Source of the DNA: Aplectana chamaeleonis
Taxonomy: Eukaryota; Nematoda; Chromadorea; Rhabditida; Cosmocercidae
Reading direction: 5' to 3'
Assembly (NCBI GenBank): GCA_029168955.1
Contig: JAPDOI010001211.1
Coordinates: forward strand, 1-64,000
DNA: 64,000 bases
The position numbers and the translations under genes were made by a program. Positions 34,560-47,880 of this stretch are shown here, one piece after another. Each line of letters opens with the position of its first letter. The stretch's first letter is position 1. The notes beneath the pieces are model-generated. The model was not told the origin of the DNA, did not search any database, and saw only the letters and a list, made by a program, of their open reading frames with translations.

Positions 34560-37432
34560 CGTTTTAACATGTTATGGTTTGATCACTAATTTAATTGATA
34601 AGCCCAAGTGGTAAATAGGCCCATCCACTCCAATGAGTGCTTACTCGGCATTTTGATGCCGGCCCTGGAAAGTGAACTGAAGTCACTCTACAGAGGCCAG
34701 CATATTTCTGGCAGCTAAGAGGAAATCCCACAAGGCTTGGGGGAGGTGGGGTGGGTGCCTCACTTCAGACCGTTGCGTAGGGTGACGGACCGCCGGCAGG
34801 TTTCTGGCGGATCGCCGCCTGAATGTTGGCGGACACCGGGAATGGTTTTCGCTCGCCACGCAAATGCCGGCGGTCCGGCAATCCCATAGTCTGAGTGGTC
34901 CGCTTCTGAGAGCTACCGTCATTGCTTTTCCGTGAAAACTCAGGGACGGAGTTTGTCGTGAGCTGGGCCTTTAATGACGTTGCCTCGCTAGGTGCCATCC
35001 TGTCGTAATTACAACAAGGGCAAAATATCAGTATGTACACTTTGAGAAATACGTAGAACACATTTATTTGGTAAATTTAAATTATTATCTCAGTTCTCAA
35101 TACACTACTGTAACAAATTGTACACATTCTGCCCACCTATCGAAGGTATGTATATCAATACAAAAAATATCATTGGATATGGCTATCGTCTATATAAACA
35201 AAAATACAAGGAAATTTCATTATCAAAACGTGCAAACATGAAAACCTTATTACTCTGTAAGTGCCTTTCAACATACCTAGTTTGTAGACATCAAGTCACA
35301 AAAGTCGCAATAGTATCGCAGCACTATTAACATGTTGACGTGCTGGCGTTTGACCCTTTTCATCCCTACTGCCGGGCCATAATAAGCCGATCGGCTGTGA
35401 AGACATGAGCGAGTTATGAAAAAAAACACCCCACTGTTATGAACATGAGATAAGATAATATGTGAATGATATCGATATATTTATACCTAGTACATGTTTC
35501 GTACATATTGACCGCATCGGCCACACCGTAGGATTTTCTCAACCTACCTCTTCCATGTTTTTTATTTAATTTTTTGCATTTTTTGAATAATCAAATACCA
35601 TGACTCCAAATTGGCCGGTAACTCAAAAATTCGAATATTTAAGGTATTGCGCTGATGCCATTGCCTGCCATCCTCCAACTTGTGGGTCCACCCCTTGATA
35701 TTCGGCTGTCAGCTCAGTAATCAATCTGGTATATCCACGCTGACAGAAGTTTACTGGTGTCTGGTGCTGTAAATTTTGTCACTGATAAACATTATTCCTC
35801 TTTTCAACTTCGTGCTGCAGCACAACAAAAAACACCAGAAAAGGAGAGAATCGAGTCTCACTCGAAAACTGCCGAGAACTCAGACATACGGCAAAATGAT
35901 TCGCGTAGTCGTGTTTCATGATGCGTCGTTTGTTGGCTAGTTCACGGGATGTACATGACGTCAATATGATGGGAACTCTTCGAAGAAATCCTTCGCCTTC
36001 TGACAAATTTGATTTCGTGTAGCCTTTCAAATATCTGAATTGCTTTTGCTAAGCAGAACACGTCAAATGGTAAAAGAATTTGCATTCGAAATCTTCTTCG
36101 CACGACGTCACGAAAATAATAGAATATCGTCTGTGCCTCACAATCAGGAAGCCGAGCTCAGCGATCGGGAGCGATATCATTCGATCGATAAACATCTTTT
36201 CTTCGTTTTCTCGCGCCCAACCTTCAGCAACGGTGCAGATTCCTACTCAAATCAAAGGGACCATGCACAGAAAACGGAGGTACACATCCAAGAAAATTCT
36301 GTCAGAGAAAGCTTCTGATGCGAAAGGTCCTTCTAGATTTGTGTTTAATAAGTTCTTAGACTCACGCATTTCTCGGATTCAAACCCATGAAATTGAAGAT
36401 TTTTAAAGATCTGACCCTCGCAAGTAATTGTTCACAAGGAGAAAAATCGAATAGACACTCAACTTTCTCTTCGATTCTGATTGAAGTCGAAAGTGTGCCG
36501 CATCCCCACACAAATTTATCAACAACGAGTGTTTTCCCTTTGGGTTTATCAATTTATGGCTTACATTTGCGGACGATCTTACACAACTACGATTCTTCTC
36601 AATTTTTCTCTTTGTGAAGGAAAAGTAAGGAAGTTTGCCTGATGAGTCAAAAGTAGTCCATGCTCTTGGCAATAACGATATAAAGTTGAGGCTTGGACCT
36701 CCTCATAAAGTCTAATAGCTCTCTGACGTCCTCGATGGGATTTATCCCACCGAATACTTTCAAGAACATTTCTTTAAGCTAATTTTACGGCTGCAGTTAC
36801 TCCCTGTGCTAATTTCGAATGATAGTCACTGAGTAAACCGCCTTTTGATGTTAAAGAATAGCTAACAAAGCGAAACTTAATGAAAGATCTTTTGAGGACA
36901 TTCACAATTCTTCGATGATTCTCGTTGTTGCTTTGCATTGGGTAAGAACCCCGGCGGGATTTCAAACAATGCGGAGCCGATGAATAATAAAAAAGTCTCC
37001 TCCGATCTTCTCCTCTGCGAACTCACAACAGAGGAACATTCCTCCAGGGAATAGACGCTGAAAAATATGTGCAAGCTATTTGACTCCACCCGTGCTGGCT
37101 CGTGAGACTTCACTCAGTTTCTGTTGCGTGCACTTGGACGGATAAGAGTGTTTTCTCACCAGTAGCAAGAACAGCTCCAGATTCATGTTGAACCTTCGAG
37201 GGACTTTTAGACGCCCGGTGCTGTACATAGTGCCCGATCGGACTTTCGAATCACTGTGATATCACTCTGGTAATCATCAATTTATTTAGTTTCCGTAATT
37301 CGCTGCGACCCGACTGAAATGTGACTCCTCGAAGCAAAGCTTATAGGTAAAATCAAAACTTTGAAGATTTCATTAAGTTTTTTTTTCCAAAAAAATCGTC
37401 CTAAGTAGGAACTTCTCCCAAATTATCGCAAC
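34560..37432. other. No recognisable gene
   Basis: About 2.9 kb of AT-rich sequence. Frames of up to 108 codons (for example 36080-36406 plus) lack recognisable motifs. A short CCGGCGGTCCGGC block is near 34870. No RNA gene seen. Confidence 0.4.
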
Positions 37433-37434
37433 TA

Positions 37435-37915
37435 CAATACCGCACGTAGCATTTGGTAAGAAAGTGAGCGAGGTCGGGTTTTGCGTCTTTTTCGTCTCTT
37501 TTGTATAACTCGCTTCAAACTCAACTTTGAGCGAAACTAGGGTGACTTTCATGATTCTGGGCCCGAGGGCTTCCCAATGGTTGAGCTTTTGTGGCAGTTA
37601 CGTTTAAAACTGTAGAAGTTTCGCAATCAGCCAGGTTTGTAATTACGGTACCGTCGCAGGTGGGACTTTATCGTTTCTGTCTGCGTTTCCCTTTGTTTAC
37701 GGTATATAGAGGGCAGGTTGATTACAAAACTTTCAAGGTTCTTAAAGAAATCCTGACAATGGCTAGACCATTGGATAGCCCTCAACGCCAGGATCATGAA
37801 TATCTCTCTAGTTTCGCTGAAAGTTGACTTTGATGCAAGTTATACAAAAAAAGACAAAAAAAAGACGAAAACCCGACCTCGCTCACTTTCTGACCAAATC
37901 CTACGAGTGGTAGTG
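37435..37915. mobile_element. TA-flanked MITE (CACTACCACTCGTAG ends)
   Basis: 481 bp with TA at 37433-37434 and 37916-37917. The left terminus is CAATACCGCACGTAGCATTT; the right read inward is CACTACCACTCGTAGGATTT. Both continue into AGAAAGTGAGCGAGGTCGGG-type arms. TAGTTTCGCT / AGCGAAACTA blocks pair further in. Non-coding. Confidence 0.88.
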
Positions 37916-37917
37916 TA

Positions 37918-38212
37918 AGGTGCGTCCGAATGAGAATGGCGGCCCATGCGGCCGGCGTGCTTGACAGGCGGCCGTCGCGTTCGCCGCTCTCGGACGAGCA
38001 TGCGAAACGTCCCCACCGCCATCGACTACGAACGGGGCCGGCACCGGCTGGCAGCAAGCTCTGCGCCGATCAATCAGCTCAGCAGACGGGGGGAGAGGGG
38101 ACGGCCGTCGTTGAAATCCAACACTCGTCCGAGGGCGGCACATGCGACGGCCGCCTGCCAAGCACGCCGGCCGCGTGGGCCGCCATTCTAATTCGGGCAC
38201 ACTTTATGTAGG
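37918..38212. mobile_element. GC-rich inverted-repeat element, TCCGAATGA family, copy 3
   Basis: Follows the previous element by two bases. Arms of about 60 bp: GGTGCGTCCGAATGAGAATG then a GGCGGCCCATGCGGCCGGCG block, returning inverted as CGCCGGCCGCGTGGGCCGCC then CATTCTAATTCGGGCACACT. Flanks TAA and TTA suggest a TWA target. It is related to 15984 and 20115 but much richer in CG. Confidence 0.75.
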
Positions 38213-38984
38213 GTGTCTAGCACGTCAAAAGTTGCATAGCAAACTTTTTTTGGAGAATGACTACGATTCAGAGCAGTATCGAACTTCACGACACTGACAG
38301 CACGCGCCTACACGACGATATCAAAATGTTATCCGTCACGAGCATTCGCCGTGTAGCTGTAGAAAACCGCTTCTTCGATTTCCCTGCCTTGTTATTGGCA
38401 CACACAACACATTCTGGGGTTACACACACTAGACTTGGGCAAATTGAATTTTTTTCGAATGACTCCAACGCACTCCGATTGTAACGCCTTGTGTACTGTG
38501 AACTTTGCTTTCCGCGCCCATCCAACGCGCGCGACGCACTCATCGCCTTGCGGCGGGAGAACTGCAGTACACAACTCCGAATCAGAACACTGGGATCACA
38601 GTTCGCTTACTACCGTATTATATTGTGTACTATATGATATAATACTTGATGTAGCAAAACATGGGGAGGTAATTCACAGCATATAAAGCCATTAACAACT
38701 TGACAGTGCTCAAAGGGGTCGTTTGCGCTGGAAACCAATTCCCATTTTTCAGGCTCAATTTCATGAACCGACACCGGTGAACTACAGCGCGTTAAAAACG
38801 TGGGGTTGAGGTTGGAAGGGGTCAAAGATGAGGATTCACCGGTCATCTACCACTTTTTCACTAGAATGTTGATGCGACCGTCAAAGAACATGAAAAACAA
38901 ACAAGGCTCAAACTCCACAAGCAAAAAAAATCTTTGAAAATGGCAGTAATTCTCTGTAAACTGGCGTAATTCTCAAGGCTCATA
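38213..38984. other. No gene; partial AGGCA-family relative
   Basis: About 38709-38830 resembles the left half of the 27908 element (GTCGTTTGCGCTGGAAACC, then TTCCCATTTTTCAGGCTCAA). No matching right end was found. Confidence 0.4.
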
Positions 38985-39085
38985 GCGCGATCACCGCGCG
39001 CGATTCTGCTCCCTCCGTGTGCCATGCGCTCTATAATTGTCTCTAGCCTCCGCTCCGCACCACCATGAGTAGAAGCCAACAGAAT
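38985..39085 (+). repeat. CT-rich dispersed repeat copy
   Basis: TGCCATGCGCTCTATAATTG then TCTCTAGCCTCCGCTCCGCAC, matching the copies at 21600-21700 and 23150-23240. Confidence 0.5.
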
Positions 39086-39934
39086 TTCACCATTTTATAG
39101 CCTTTACGAGGTCTTCTATTGCATGAAAACTTCAAAAACGTTTCTAGGGCCAATTTTGAATCCAATCTTAAAGTGTGTTCAGACTGACTTTCCTTTGCAA
39201 ATGAAGATTTTTCATGGGCCCTTTCGGTATTTTCCTTTCGCAGAGTGGTCGAGCTACACAAAACTATGGAAAATTAGTATACGGCCATGGGTTGATTGCG
39301 CCACACACATCCGGCCATAGGTCGATTGCGCCTTAGCTGACGTTTCAGGCCATTGGGTGAAATGCCAACAACATAGACCGAATTTCCTAGCTACGCGTTT
39401 CTGAGGCACATTTGTTTTGTTCCTCTTATACCATAGGAGATGAAAGGCGAACCAAAAGAGTGAAGGGCACATTGCTCTGTTCCTGACCAGCAACGTGAAA
39501 GGAGTCTCCCAAGGACTTAGCTCTGATGTGATACCGACCCCCCTCCCATATGATATTATAGGCCTTGTCATGAAATCGTCTTCTACAACATCTCAGAGAT
39601 TTGTTCCTTTGAGAAATTCGTGTTTTGACTAGTGCGTAATGTGTTACGGCTTCTAGATACGTCTATATGGAAGTGTATGAGTTGCGGAAGGAGCTGTAGC
39701 AGAAACTTTCCTATTCAACTTCCCCGTCGATGACGTCATCGTAGAGTTGCTAGACAGTTTCTTGCTAAAGTGATATTATCAACCTCAGGACGGTAAGTCA
39801 TTGCGCAAAAAGCAAAGAATTTCACGTTCCGGAGTAGGTCGCAGAGTATGAACATCGCCTTTGCACCGACAAACGTTTCGAATCCGTGGACGATCCTGTA
39901 GGATGAAGAACGATGGTAGACGTTCAGTGGATCT
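39086..39934. other. No recognisable gene
   Basis: The 105-codon minus-strand frame at 39254-39571 contains a duplicated CGGCCATGGGTTGATTGCGC-type word and has no known motif. Confidence 0.35.
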
Positions 39935-41410
39935 TTTATTTATTTATTCATTGTTACGCCACATAAGGCAGGCGCCATAGACATTCAGAGCGTAGAAGCA
40001 CATAATACACACACAAAGTGATACAGTTACCATGAGAAAAAATTCGAGGCTTTGCGCTTGAGTGATAGGAAAGAAAGGGGCACAGGTAGCGCGTCTAGTT
40101 CCAAGTAAGAAAAAGCAGAACCAGCCCTACAAGTGAAGCTGTTGAATCTGAGGTTGGATTTGGGAACTCCATAAGAGATTTTTTCCGAGTTGCCCCTTGT
40201 TCTGGAATCAATGAATCTATAGAATTCCGACCAGTCAGTTTTTAGCATCCCACTTAGAATTTTGAACATCACGCATACGTCATTCCGTTTGCGCCGAGAT
40301 TCGAGAGAGTGTAAGGATAGCTCCTGATTCCTCCTTATGGGACCAGGCACCCTCGAGTAAGAAAAACCATTGCCCCTTAAATAAATTTTGCGAGTGAAAT
40401 TATCCTGGACTTTTTCCAACAGTCGAATATCCTTCTTTTTGTATGGGTAAAACACTGAAGTTCCTGATTCCATTCTGGGCCTAACAAACTTTATACGCAC
40501 GCGACAAGACGTTCTCATCCCAGGTTGATAAGCCCTTGAAAATGTGAAAAGTGCGTACTAAAGCGTTGTTATAGATAGCCTTATAATGAGCCGAGAAATC
40601 AAGTTCTTTGTCGTACTGGAAACCTAAATCTCTCACTTCCGAAACAGTTGAAAGTGCGTGCCCATCAAGTATGTAAGGGACCTGAAGACTGGTATTTCCC
40701 ATTCGCATGGGAACAGTTTTCTCAGGAGCCAGTGGTGAACTCTCGGCTTCAGGCCATTCGTGAATTCTATCAAGAGCGGTTTGTAGCTTTTGCACATCCA
40801 GAAATGACTCGATTTTGTTATAAATCTTCACATCATCGGCGAATTGCCTACAAGTGACCTCAGTACTTTCCAACAGCACCGGAAGCTCAGCTGTGAATAT
40901 TGTGAATGAAATGGGCGGAAGAACACCACCATGAGGCACTCCGCTCTCAACAGATCTGCAAGAAGAGAAGCTGGACCCAACTTTAACTTGAAATGTACGG
41001 TCATTCAGGTAATCTTCTATCCACCTACACACTAATGGATGACACTTCAGTTTCTCGAGCTTCAACTTGAGCCTACAGTGACCAACCCCGACAAAGGCCT
41101 TTGAAAAATCAAAATAGATTATATCACACGCTTTCTAAGACTCTAAGCATTTGCTCCAATCATTGATACACTCCAGCAAATTGGTCTCAACCGATCTCCC
41201 TGCCACAAACCCGTGTTGATTCTCGGGAATTACTGAATTATTTCTCATAGTGCTCTACAATGTGTTTTTAAGGACCTTTTCAGATGTTCTGCAAATAATC
41301 GAGGTGATACTCCCTGGCCTGTAGTTGGAGGCTGCGAAGGCATCTTCAACAATAATGTGCTGAAGCTACATCTGCAGTTGGTTCTTTCGTCAGGTGCTTC
41401 CAGTCAGAGT
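39935..41410 (-). pseudogene. Non-LTR retrotransposon reverse transcriptase, 3' part (CR1/Jockey-like)
   Basis: Reverse transcriptase copies element RNA into a nicked chromosomal site. On the minus strand, blocks read in order: SNYRPGSITSIICRTSEKVL (about 41325-41265), QHGFVAGRSVETNLLE (about 41210), YFDFSKAF with the first catalytic D (about 41115-41090), then SGVPHGGVLPP (about 40945-40913), FADD with the catalytic pair (40843-40832), and after a frameshift near 40485 a C-terminal block VRPRMESGTSVFYPYKKKDI. The 5' half, including any endonuclease and ORF1, is missing. In-frame TAG codons near 41255 and 41136 and the frameshift show it is dead. The 3' end on this strand runs into ATAAATAAATAAA, the kind of short tandem tail left by CR1-like elements. 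The superfamily is inferred from motif layout. Confidence 0.87.
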
Positions 41411-41742
41411 TTCGCCTTAAGATATTAGCAGTTCGTTCAATGGAGTTGTGTACTCGAATATATGACCATGGTGTGGCCATGAGATATGGCCATGTGCTGG
41501 CACCGATGACGCAAATCGACAGCACGAGTTGGGAGCAGGTTGAACGTTCGCTTGAATAATTCTGGCGGCTTGTTGGTCGAGTTCACAAAAGGAAAAGAGC
41601 CTCGGGCCCGTTAGGCCGGCTGGATGAGACACACGCGGCGCTCCAGCAAAGCCAATGGCGCGCCACGCATTTGCCCATCCGAGATGGCAACGAGGTCACT
41701 CTCTTTCTGTGCATTCAATCAAAAAGGCTTTTTGGCCATGAA
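41411..41742. other. No recognisable gene
   Basis: Short spacer with CATGGTGTGGCCATG and GGCCATGTGCTGG words; nothing assignable. Confidence 0.4.
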
Positions 41743-41745
41743 TAA

Positions 41746-42028
41746 AGCGCCTTTCACAGTCTGCCGGACGTTGCCGTTTGACACGTTATAAGAGTGCCGC
41801 AGTGCGAGGGAAGCTGCGGTGATCAATCGTCAGTTCCGACTCTCCAGTACAAAATATGAAGCGAAACCAACACGTTTTGACCCGTCATAACATGCTCCGA
41901 CATCGTGTCAATGATTTCACCGCAGTGCGACGTCGGTCGGCCGATATCGCAGTGCGGGCCGCACCGACGCCGCATCCCTATCTTATAACGTACCGGACGG
42001 CGTCGTCCGGCAGACTGTGAAAGGCGCT
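41746..42028. mobile_element. PIF/Harbinger-like MITE (AGCGCCTTTCACAG ends)
   Basis: 283 bp with matching 23-bp inverted termini, starting AGCGCCTTTCACAGTCTGCC, and TAA on both sides (41743-41745 and 42029-42031). The subterminal CGTTATAAGA / TCTTATAACG block also pairs. Intact ends and duplication suggest recent activity of a related transposase. Confidence 0.9.
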
Positions 42029-42031
42029 TAA

Positions 42032-42950
<919 letters not shown>

Positions 42951-43136
42951 ATGTGTCCCGGATATCTTAGGAATGGCCGATCAAAACTTGTATGAAATGG
43001 TACCAACATTTAGGTGGGTGAGACATTTATCGATTACCAAAAATCAGCCTGAGTCACCTCTCTCGGGGCAACCGAGTTTGTCCGTGGAGCGCACTTGGCC
43101 GTGGGTCATGATAACTTCTCTGCGAGTCGTCTAGCG

Positions 43137-45228
43137 ATGCAAAAATGCAGGGCGTCATGTAAAGGTGTGCAGGACCCCAGTGAGGGTGTGCAAGACGTCA
43201 TAGTAAGTGTGCAGGACCCTAATCAGAGTGTGCAGGACGTCATAGAAAGTGCGCAGGTGATAAGTAGGAATGTGCAGGACCCCAGCGGAAAGGTGCAGGG
43301 CGGCATAGAAAGTGTGTGAGTGAGAGTGGGCAGGGCGTCATAGAAAGTGTGCAGGACCTCAGTGGGAGTGTGCAGGGCGTCATAGAAAGTGTGCAGGACC
43401 CTAATCGGAGTGTGCAGGACGTCATAGAAAGTGCGCAGGTCCTAAGTAGAAATGTGCAGGACTCCCAGTGGAGTGTGCAGTACGTCATATAAAGTGTGCA
43501 GGACCAGTGAGAGTGTGGGGCGTCATAGAAAGTGTGGAAGACCCTAATCGGAGTGTGCAGGACATCATAGAAAGTGCGCAGGTCCTAAGTAGGAATGCAG
43601 GACCCCAGCGGAAGTGTGCAGGACGTCATAGAAAGTGTGTGAGGACCCTAATCGGAGTGTGCAGGACGTCATAGAAAGTGCGCAGGTCCTAATGTAGGAA
43701 TGTGCAGGACCCCAGTGGGAGTGTGCAGGGCGTCATAGAAAGTGCAGGACCTCAGTGGGAGGTGCAGGGCGTCATGGAAAGTGTGCAGGACCTCAGTGGG
43801 AGTGTGCAGGGCGTCATAGAAAGTGAGCAGGTCTCATGTAGGAATGTGCAGGACCCCAGTGGGAGTGTGCAGAACGTCATGGCAAAGTGTGCAGGACCTC
43901 AGTGGGAGTGTGCAGGGCGTCATAGAAAGTGTGCAGGACCCTAATCGGAGTGTGCAGTGACGTCATAGAAAGTGCAGGTCCCAAGTAGGAAGGTGCAGGA
44001 CCCCAGCGGAAGTGTGCAGGACGTCATAGAAAGTGTGCAGGACCCTAACCGGAGTGTGCAGGACGTCATATAGAGTGCGCAGGTCCCATGTAGGAATGTG
44101 CAGGACCCCAGTGGAGTGTGCAGGGCGTCATAGAAAGTGTGCAGGACCTCAGTGGGAGTGTGCAGGGCGTCATAGAAAGTGTGCAGGACCTCAGAGAGTG
44201 GGCAGGGCGTCATAGAAAGTGTGCAGGACCTCAGTGGGAGTGTGCAGGCGTCATAGAAAGTGTGCAGGACCCTAATCGGAGTGTGCAGGACGTCATAGAA
44301 AGTGCAGGTCCTAAGTAGAAATGTGCAGGACCCCAGTGGGAGTGCAGGACGTCATATAAAGTGTGCAGGACCTCAGTGAGAGTGTGCAGGGCGTCATAGA
44401 AAGTGGAAGATCCTAATCGGAGTGTGCAGGACATCATAGAAAGTGCGCAGGTCCTAAGTAGGAATGTGCAGGACCTCAGCGGAAGTGTGCAGGACGTCAT
44501 AGAAAGTGTGCAGGACCCTAATCGGAGTGTGCAGGACGTCATAGAAAGTGCGCAGGTCCTACGTAGAAAGTGTGCAGGACCCCAGTGGGAGTGTGCAGGG
44601 CGTCATAGAAAGTGTGCAGGACCTCAGTGGGAGTGTGCAGGGCGTCATAGAAAGTGTGAAGGACCTCAGTGGGAGTGTGCAGGGCGTCATATAGAAAGTG
44701 AGCAGGTCCTATGTGTAGGAATGTGCAGGACCCCAGTGGGAGTGTGCAGAACGTCACAGAAAGTGTGCAGGACCCCAGCGGAAGTGTGCAGGACGTCATA
44801 GAAAGTGTGCAGGACCCTAATTGGAGTGTGCAGGACGTCGTAGAAAGTGCGCAGGTCCTAAGTAGGAATGTGCAGGACCCCAGTGGGAGTGTGCAGGACG
44901 TCATAGAAAGTGTGCAGGACCTCAGTGGGAGTGTGCAGGGCGTCATAGAAAGTGTGCAGGACCCTAATCGGAGTGTGCAGGACGTCATAGAAAGTGCGAA
45001 GGTCCTAAGTAGGAATGTGCAGGAAAAACGGAAGTATGCAGCACGTGATAGAAAGTGTGCAGGACCCAAATGGTAGCGTGCAGGGCGTCATAGAAAATGT
45101 GAAGAACCCAACGGGGTTGTGCAGGACGTCATAGAGAGTGCGCAGGTCCCCAGTTGGAGTGTGCGGGTCATCGAAAGTTAGCAGGACCGCAGTGGGAGGT
45201 GTGCAGGACGTCACCAAGAGTGTAGAAT
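43137..45228 (+). repeat. Array 1: 42-bp (2 x 21) minisatellite, plus orientation
   Basis: About 2.1 kb of units with half A GTGCAGGACCTCAGTGGGAG(T) and half B GTGCAGGGCGTCATAGAAAG(T). In frame they encode V-Q-D-L-S-G-S and V-Q-G-V-I-E-S. Variant units (GACCCTAATCGGAGT; GCGCAGGTCCTAAGTAGGAAT) alternate in a loose higher-order order. Many units have one- or two-base gains or losses, so the frame breaks repeatedly; the longest in-frame stretches are 120-130 residues. This looks like an ageing, non-coding array. No similar flanks to arrays 2 and 3 were seen. Confidence 0.95.
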
Positions 45229-46467
45229 TATAAAAAGGTTTTTCAATTTTTAATGCTAAATCTTAACCTTTTATGGAGAAGAAATAGATAGGAAAACATG
45301 AATCTTGAGAAGCGTGCGACGCGTTTTTGAGATTGACGCAGAACTCCTGCGACTTTTTTTTGCCAGTTTTAAGATACAAGCAGCAGCTCCACTTCCGCAC
45401 CTTCTCTGTTCGCCACTCATTGCAACCGCTCAGTCATTTCGAATCCCTAACTTCCAAAAACCAGTTTTATATATGTTGCAAGTCTGAGCTTATCAAAATC
45501 TGCACCACAAAAACATAAACAACCACCTACCAATTTCATTCATTGAGAACAAGGGCATGATGCTGGTCAACTAGGGAAACATCATATAATATGAGAATGC
45601 GTTTTTCCTTATCATGATAGAGACGGTAAAGCGAGAACAATCGCTTGTAGAACTTCACAAATTGGAAGAAAGGACGGTGGGTAGCGACGTAAGGGAAGGA
45701 AGTACAGAAGGGGTTGCGAATTTTGTACCGGTAGCAACCGACGGTTAACCGCTGGCTTCCTATGTTTTGCTTTATGATACCACATTTTGATACCCCCACG
45801 GCCTGCTGTAAATGTACGGCACCCTGCTCTGCTCAGTAGAGTCCACACGTACAGCAACTTTCGGGTAGACGGAAGTCAGTCACCACCGTTCTAACAAACT
45901 AATCCGTCTCAGGTAGTTGGCTCACGCAAAAGTTTCTGTAAGCGAAAACTTCGCTAGGTCTCGCTAGTCATACATAAACCTGAACGATGAGCTGTTTCAT
46001 ACATTTAATCTCATGAAAATAATAGAAAAATCGGATATGAATAAAAAATGAGCACAAGCGTTTCAAGGCGTTTGCATGCCTTGAAACGCGTATAGCGTAT
46101 TAGCCGTAAAATTTTTACACAACAGCAGCAATCAATATGAAAACTACTAGCCATATCGGACTAAACCGCTAAATAAACCAAAATAAACCAAAAAATGGGG
46201 AAATCGAATGATTTCTCCCAGCCACCCTCCAAAATACTCTTGTAATCCGGTGCGCTTTTTGACTTTGGAGTACACTTTCTCCGAATATCAAGTTTTGGAA
46301 TGCAATTGAAATTCGCTTTTTTTCCATGAGAATACCAATTTTTGCATGAAATTTCGAGTTGCTATCGTAGTCGCACGTATATTTAATTTCCGCTACCTCA
46401 TCAGAGATTATCAACAATGTGCAGAATGAAGTGTGAAATTGAACAAATAATAAATCCTAACATTTCT
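45229..46467. other. No recognisable gene; short hairpin
   Basis: CGTTTCAAGGC and GCCTTGAAACG pair across 8 bases at about 46057-46088. No domain-bearing frame. Confidence 0.4.
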
Positions 46468-47880
46468 GAAAGTTGGGCTCCGCAGAAAAGGTCAAGGATT
46501 TGGCATTGCTCTAAAATGTCGTGAAATTGTTCCATTAGATTTGGCTAACAAAATGATTTCCTGAATGTAGTGAAATTGTTGAATCGATTTGGCTGTTGTT
46601 GGTATATGCAGATAACATAATCATTAAATGTAGTGAAATTGTTGCAAACGGATTCGGCAGGAGCTCTATGAATTATCAGAGTCAAATCACGCGTCAGAAG
46701 GTCCTCTGGCGAGCAAATAAAGACAAAAACAAAAAACCTACTCCTTAATTACTGCTGAACGAAATGTCGCCTTATGAAAAAGGTTTTCGAATGCTATTCT
46801 GCCTTTTCAGTGTAGCTCCCACTAAGGTACCAGACCTTCCCTCACCGATTAGATAAAAATCATGAAAACGAATTCTAACACAATTTATTACCTACTGACG
46901 CTATGTCTTCGTGTCATCAACGCTTTCACGGTTCACATTGAATGGAAACGTTTTTGCTGCTAGAAATATTCTTTGTTCTCATTTGATTCAATATGCGCTC
47001 CAAAGAAAAACCCCTTTGCAACAATTTCACTACATTTAATGATTATGCTATCTGCATATACCAACAACAGCCAAATCGATTTCTGAAAGTTGGGCTCCGC
47101 AGAAAAGGTCAAGGATTTAGCATTGCTCTAAAATTTCGTGAAATTGTTCCATTAGATTTGGCTATCAAAGTGATTTCCTAAATGTAGTGAAATTGTTGAA
47201 TCGAATTGGCTGTTGTTGGTGTATGCAGATAACATAATCATTAAAAGTAGTGAAATTGTTGCAAACGGATTTGGCAGGAGCTCTATGAATTATCACAGTC
47301 AAATCACGCGTCAGAAGGGGTTTTTCTTGGAGCGCATATTGAATCGAATGAGAGCAAGCATAAGTCTAGCAGCAAAAACGTTTCCGTACAATGTGAACCA
47401 TGAAAGCGTTGATGACACGAAGACATAGCGTCAGTAGCTAATAAATTGCGTTAGATTTCGTTTTCATGATTTTTATCTAATCGGTGATGGAAGGTCTGGT
47501 ACCTTAGTGGGAGCTACACTGAAAAGGCAGATTAACATTCGAAAACCTTATTTCTAGCCCATAAGGCGACATTTCGTTCAGCAGTAATTAGGAAGTAGTT
47601 TTTTTGTTTTTGTCTTTATTTGCTCGCCAGAGGACCTTCTGACGCGTGATTTGACTCTGATAATTCATAGAGCTCCTGCCAAATCCGTTTGCAACAATTT
47701 CACTACTTTTAATGATTATGTTATCTGCATACACCAACAACAGCCAATTCGATTCAACAATTTCACTACATTTAGGAAATCAGTTTGATAGCCAAATCTA
47801 ATGGAACAATTTCACGACATTTTAGAGCAATGCCAAATCCTTGACCTTTTCTGCGGAGCCCAACTTTCAGAAATTTCACA
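46468..47880. repeat. Complex palindrome with triplicated segment
   Basis: The left arm (about 46480-47080) returns inverted at about 47210-47880, for example GGAGCTCTATGAATTATCA, the CAGAAGGTCCTCTGGCGAGC block, and AACGTTTTTGCTGCTAGAA / TCTAGCAGCAAAAACGTT. A block beginning CTGAAAGTTGGGCTCCGC occurs at 46468, again at about 47085, and inverted at about 47800-47875. The word TGAAATTGTT recurs throughout. The right arm runs straight into duplicated unit A. Confidence 0.8.
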
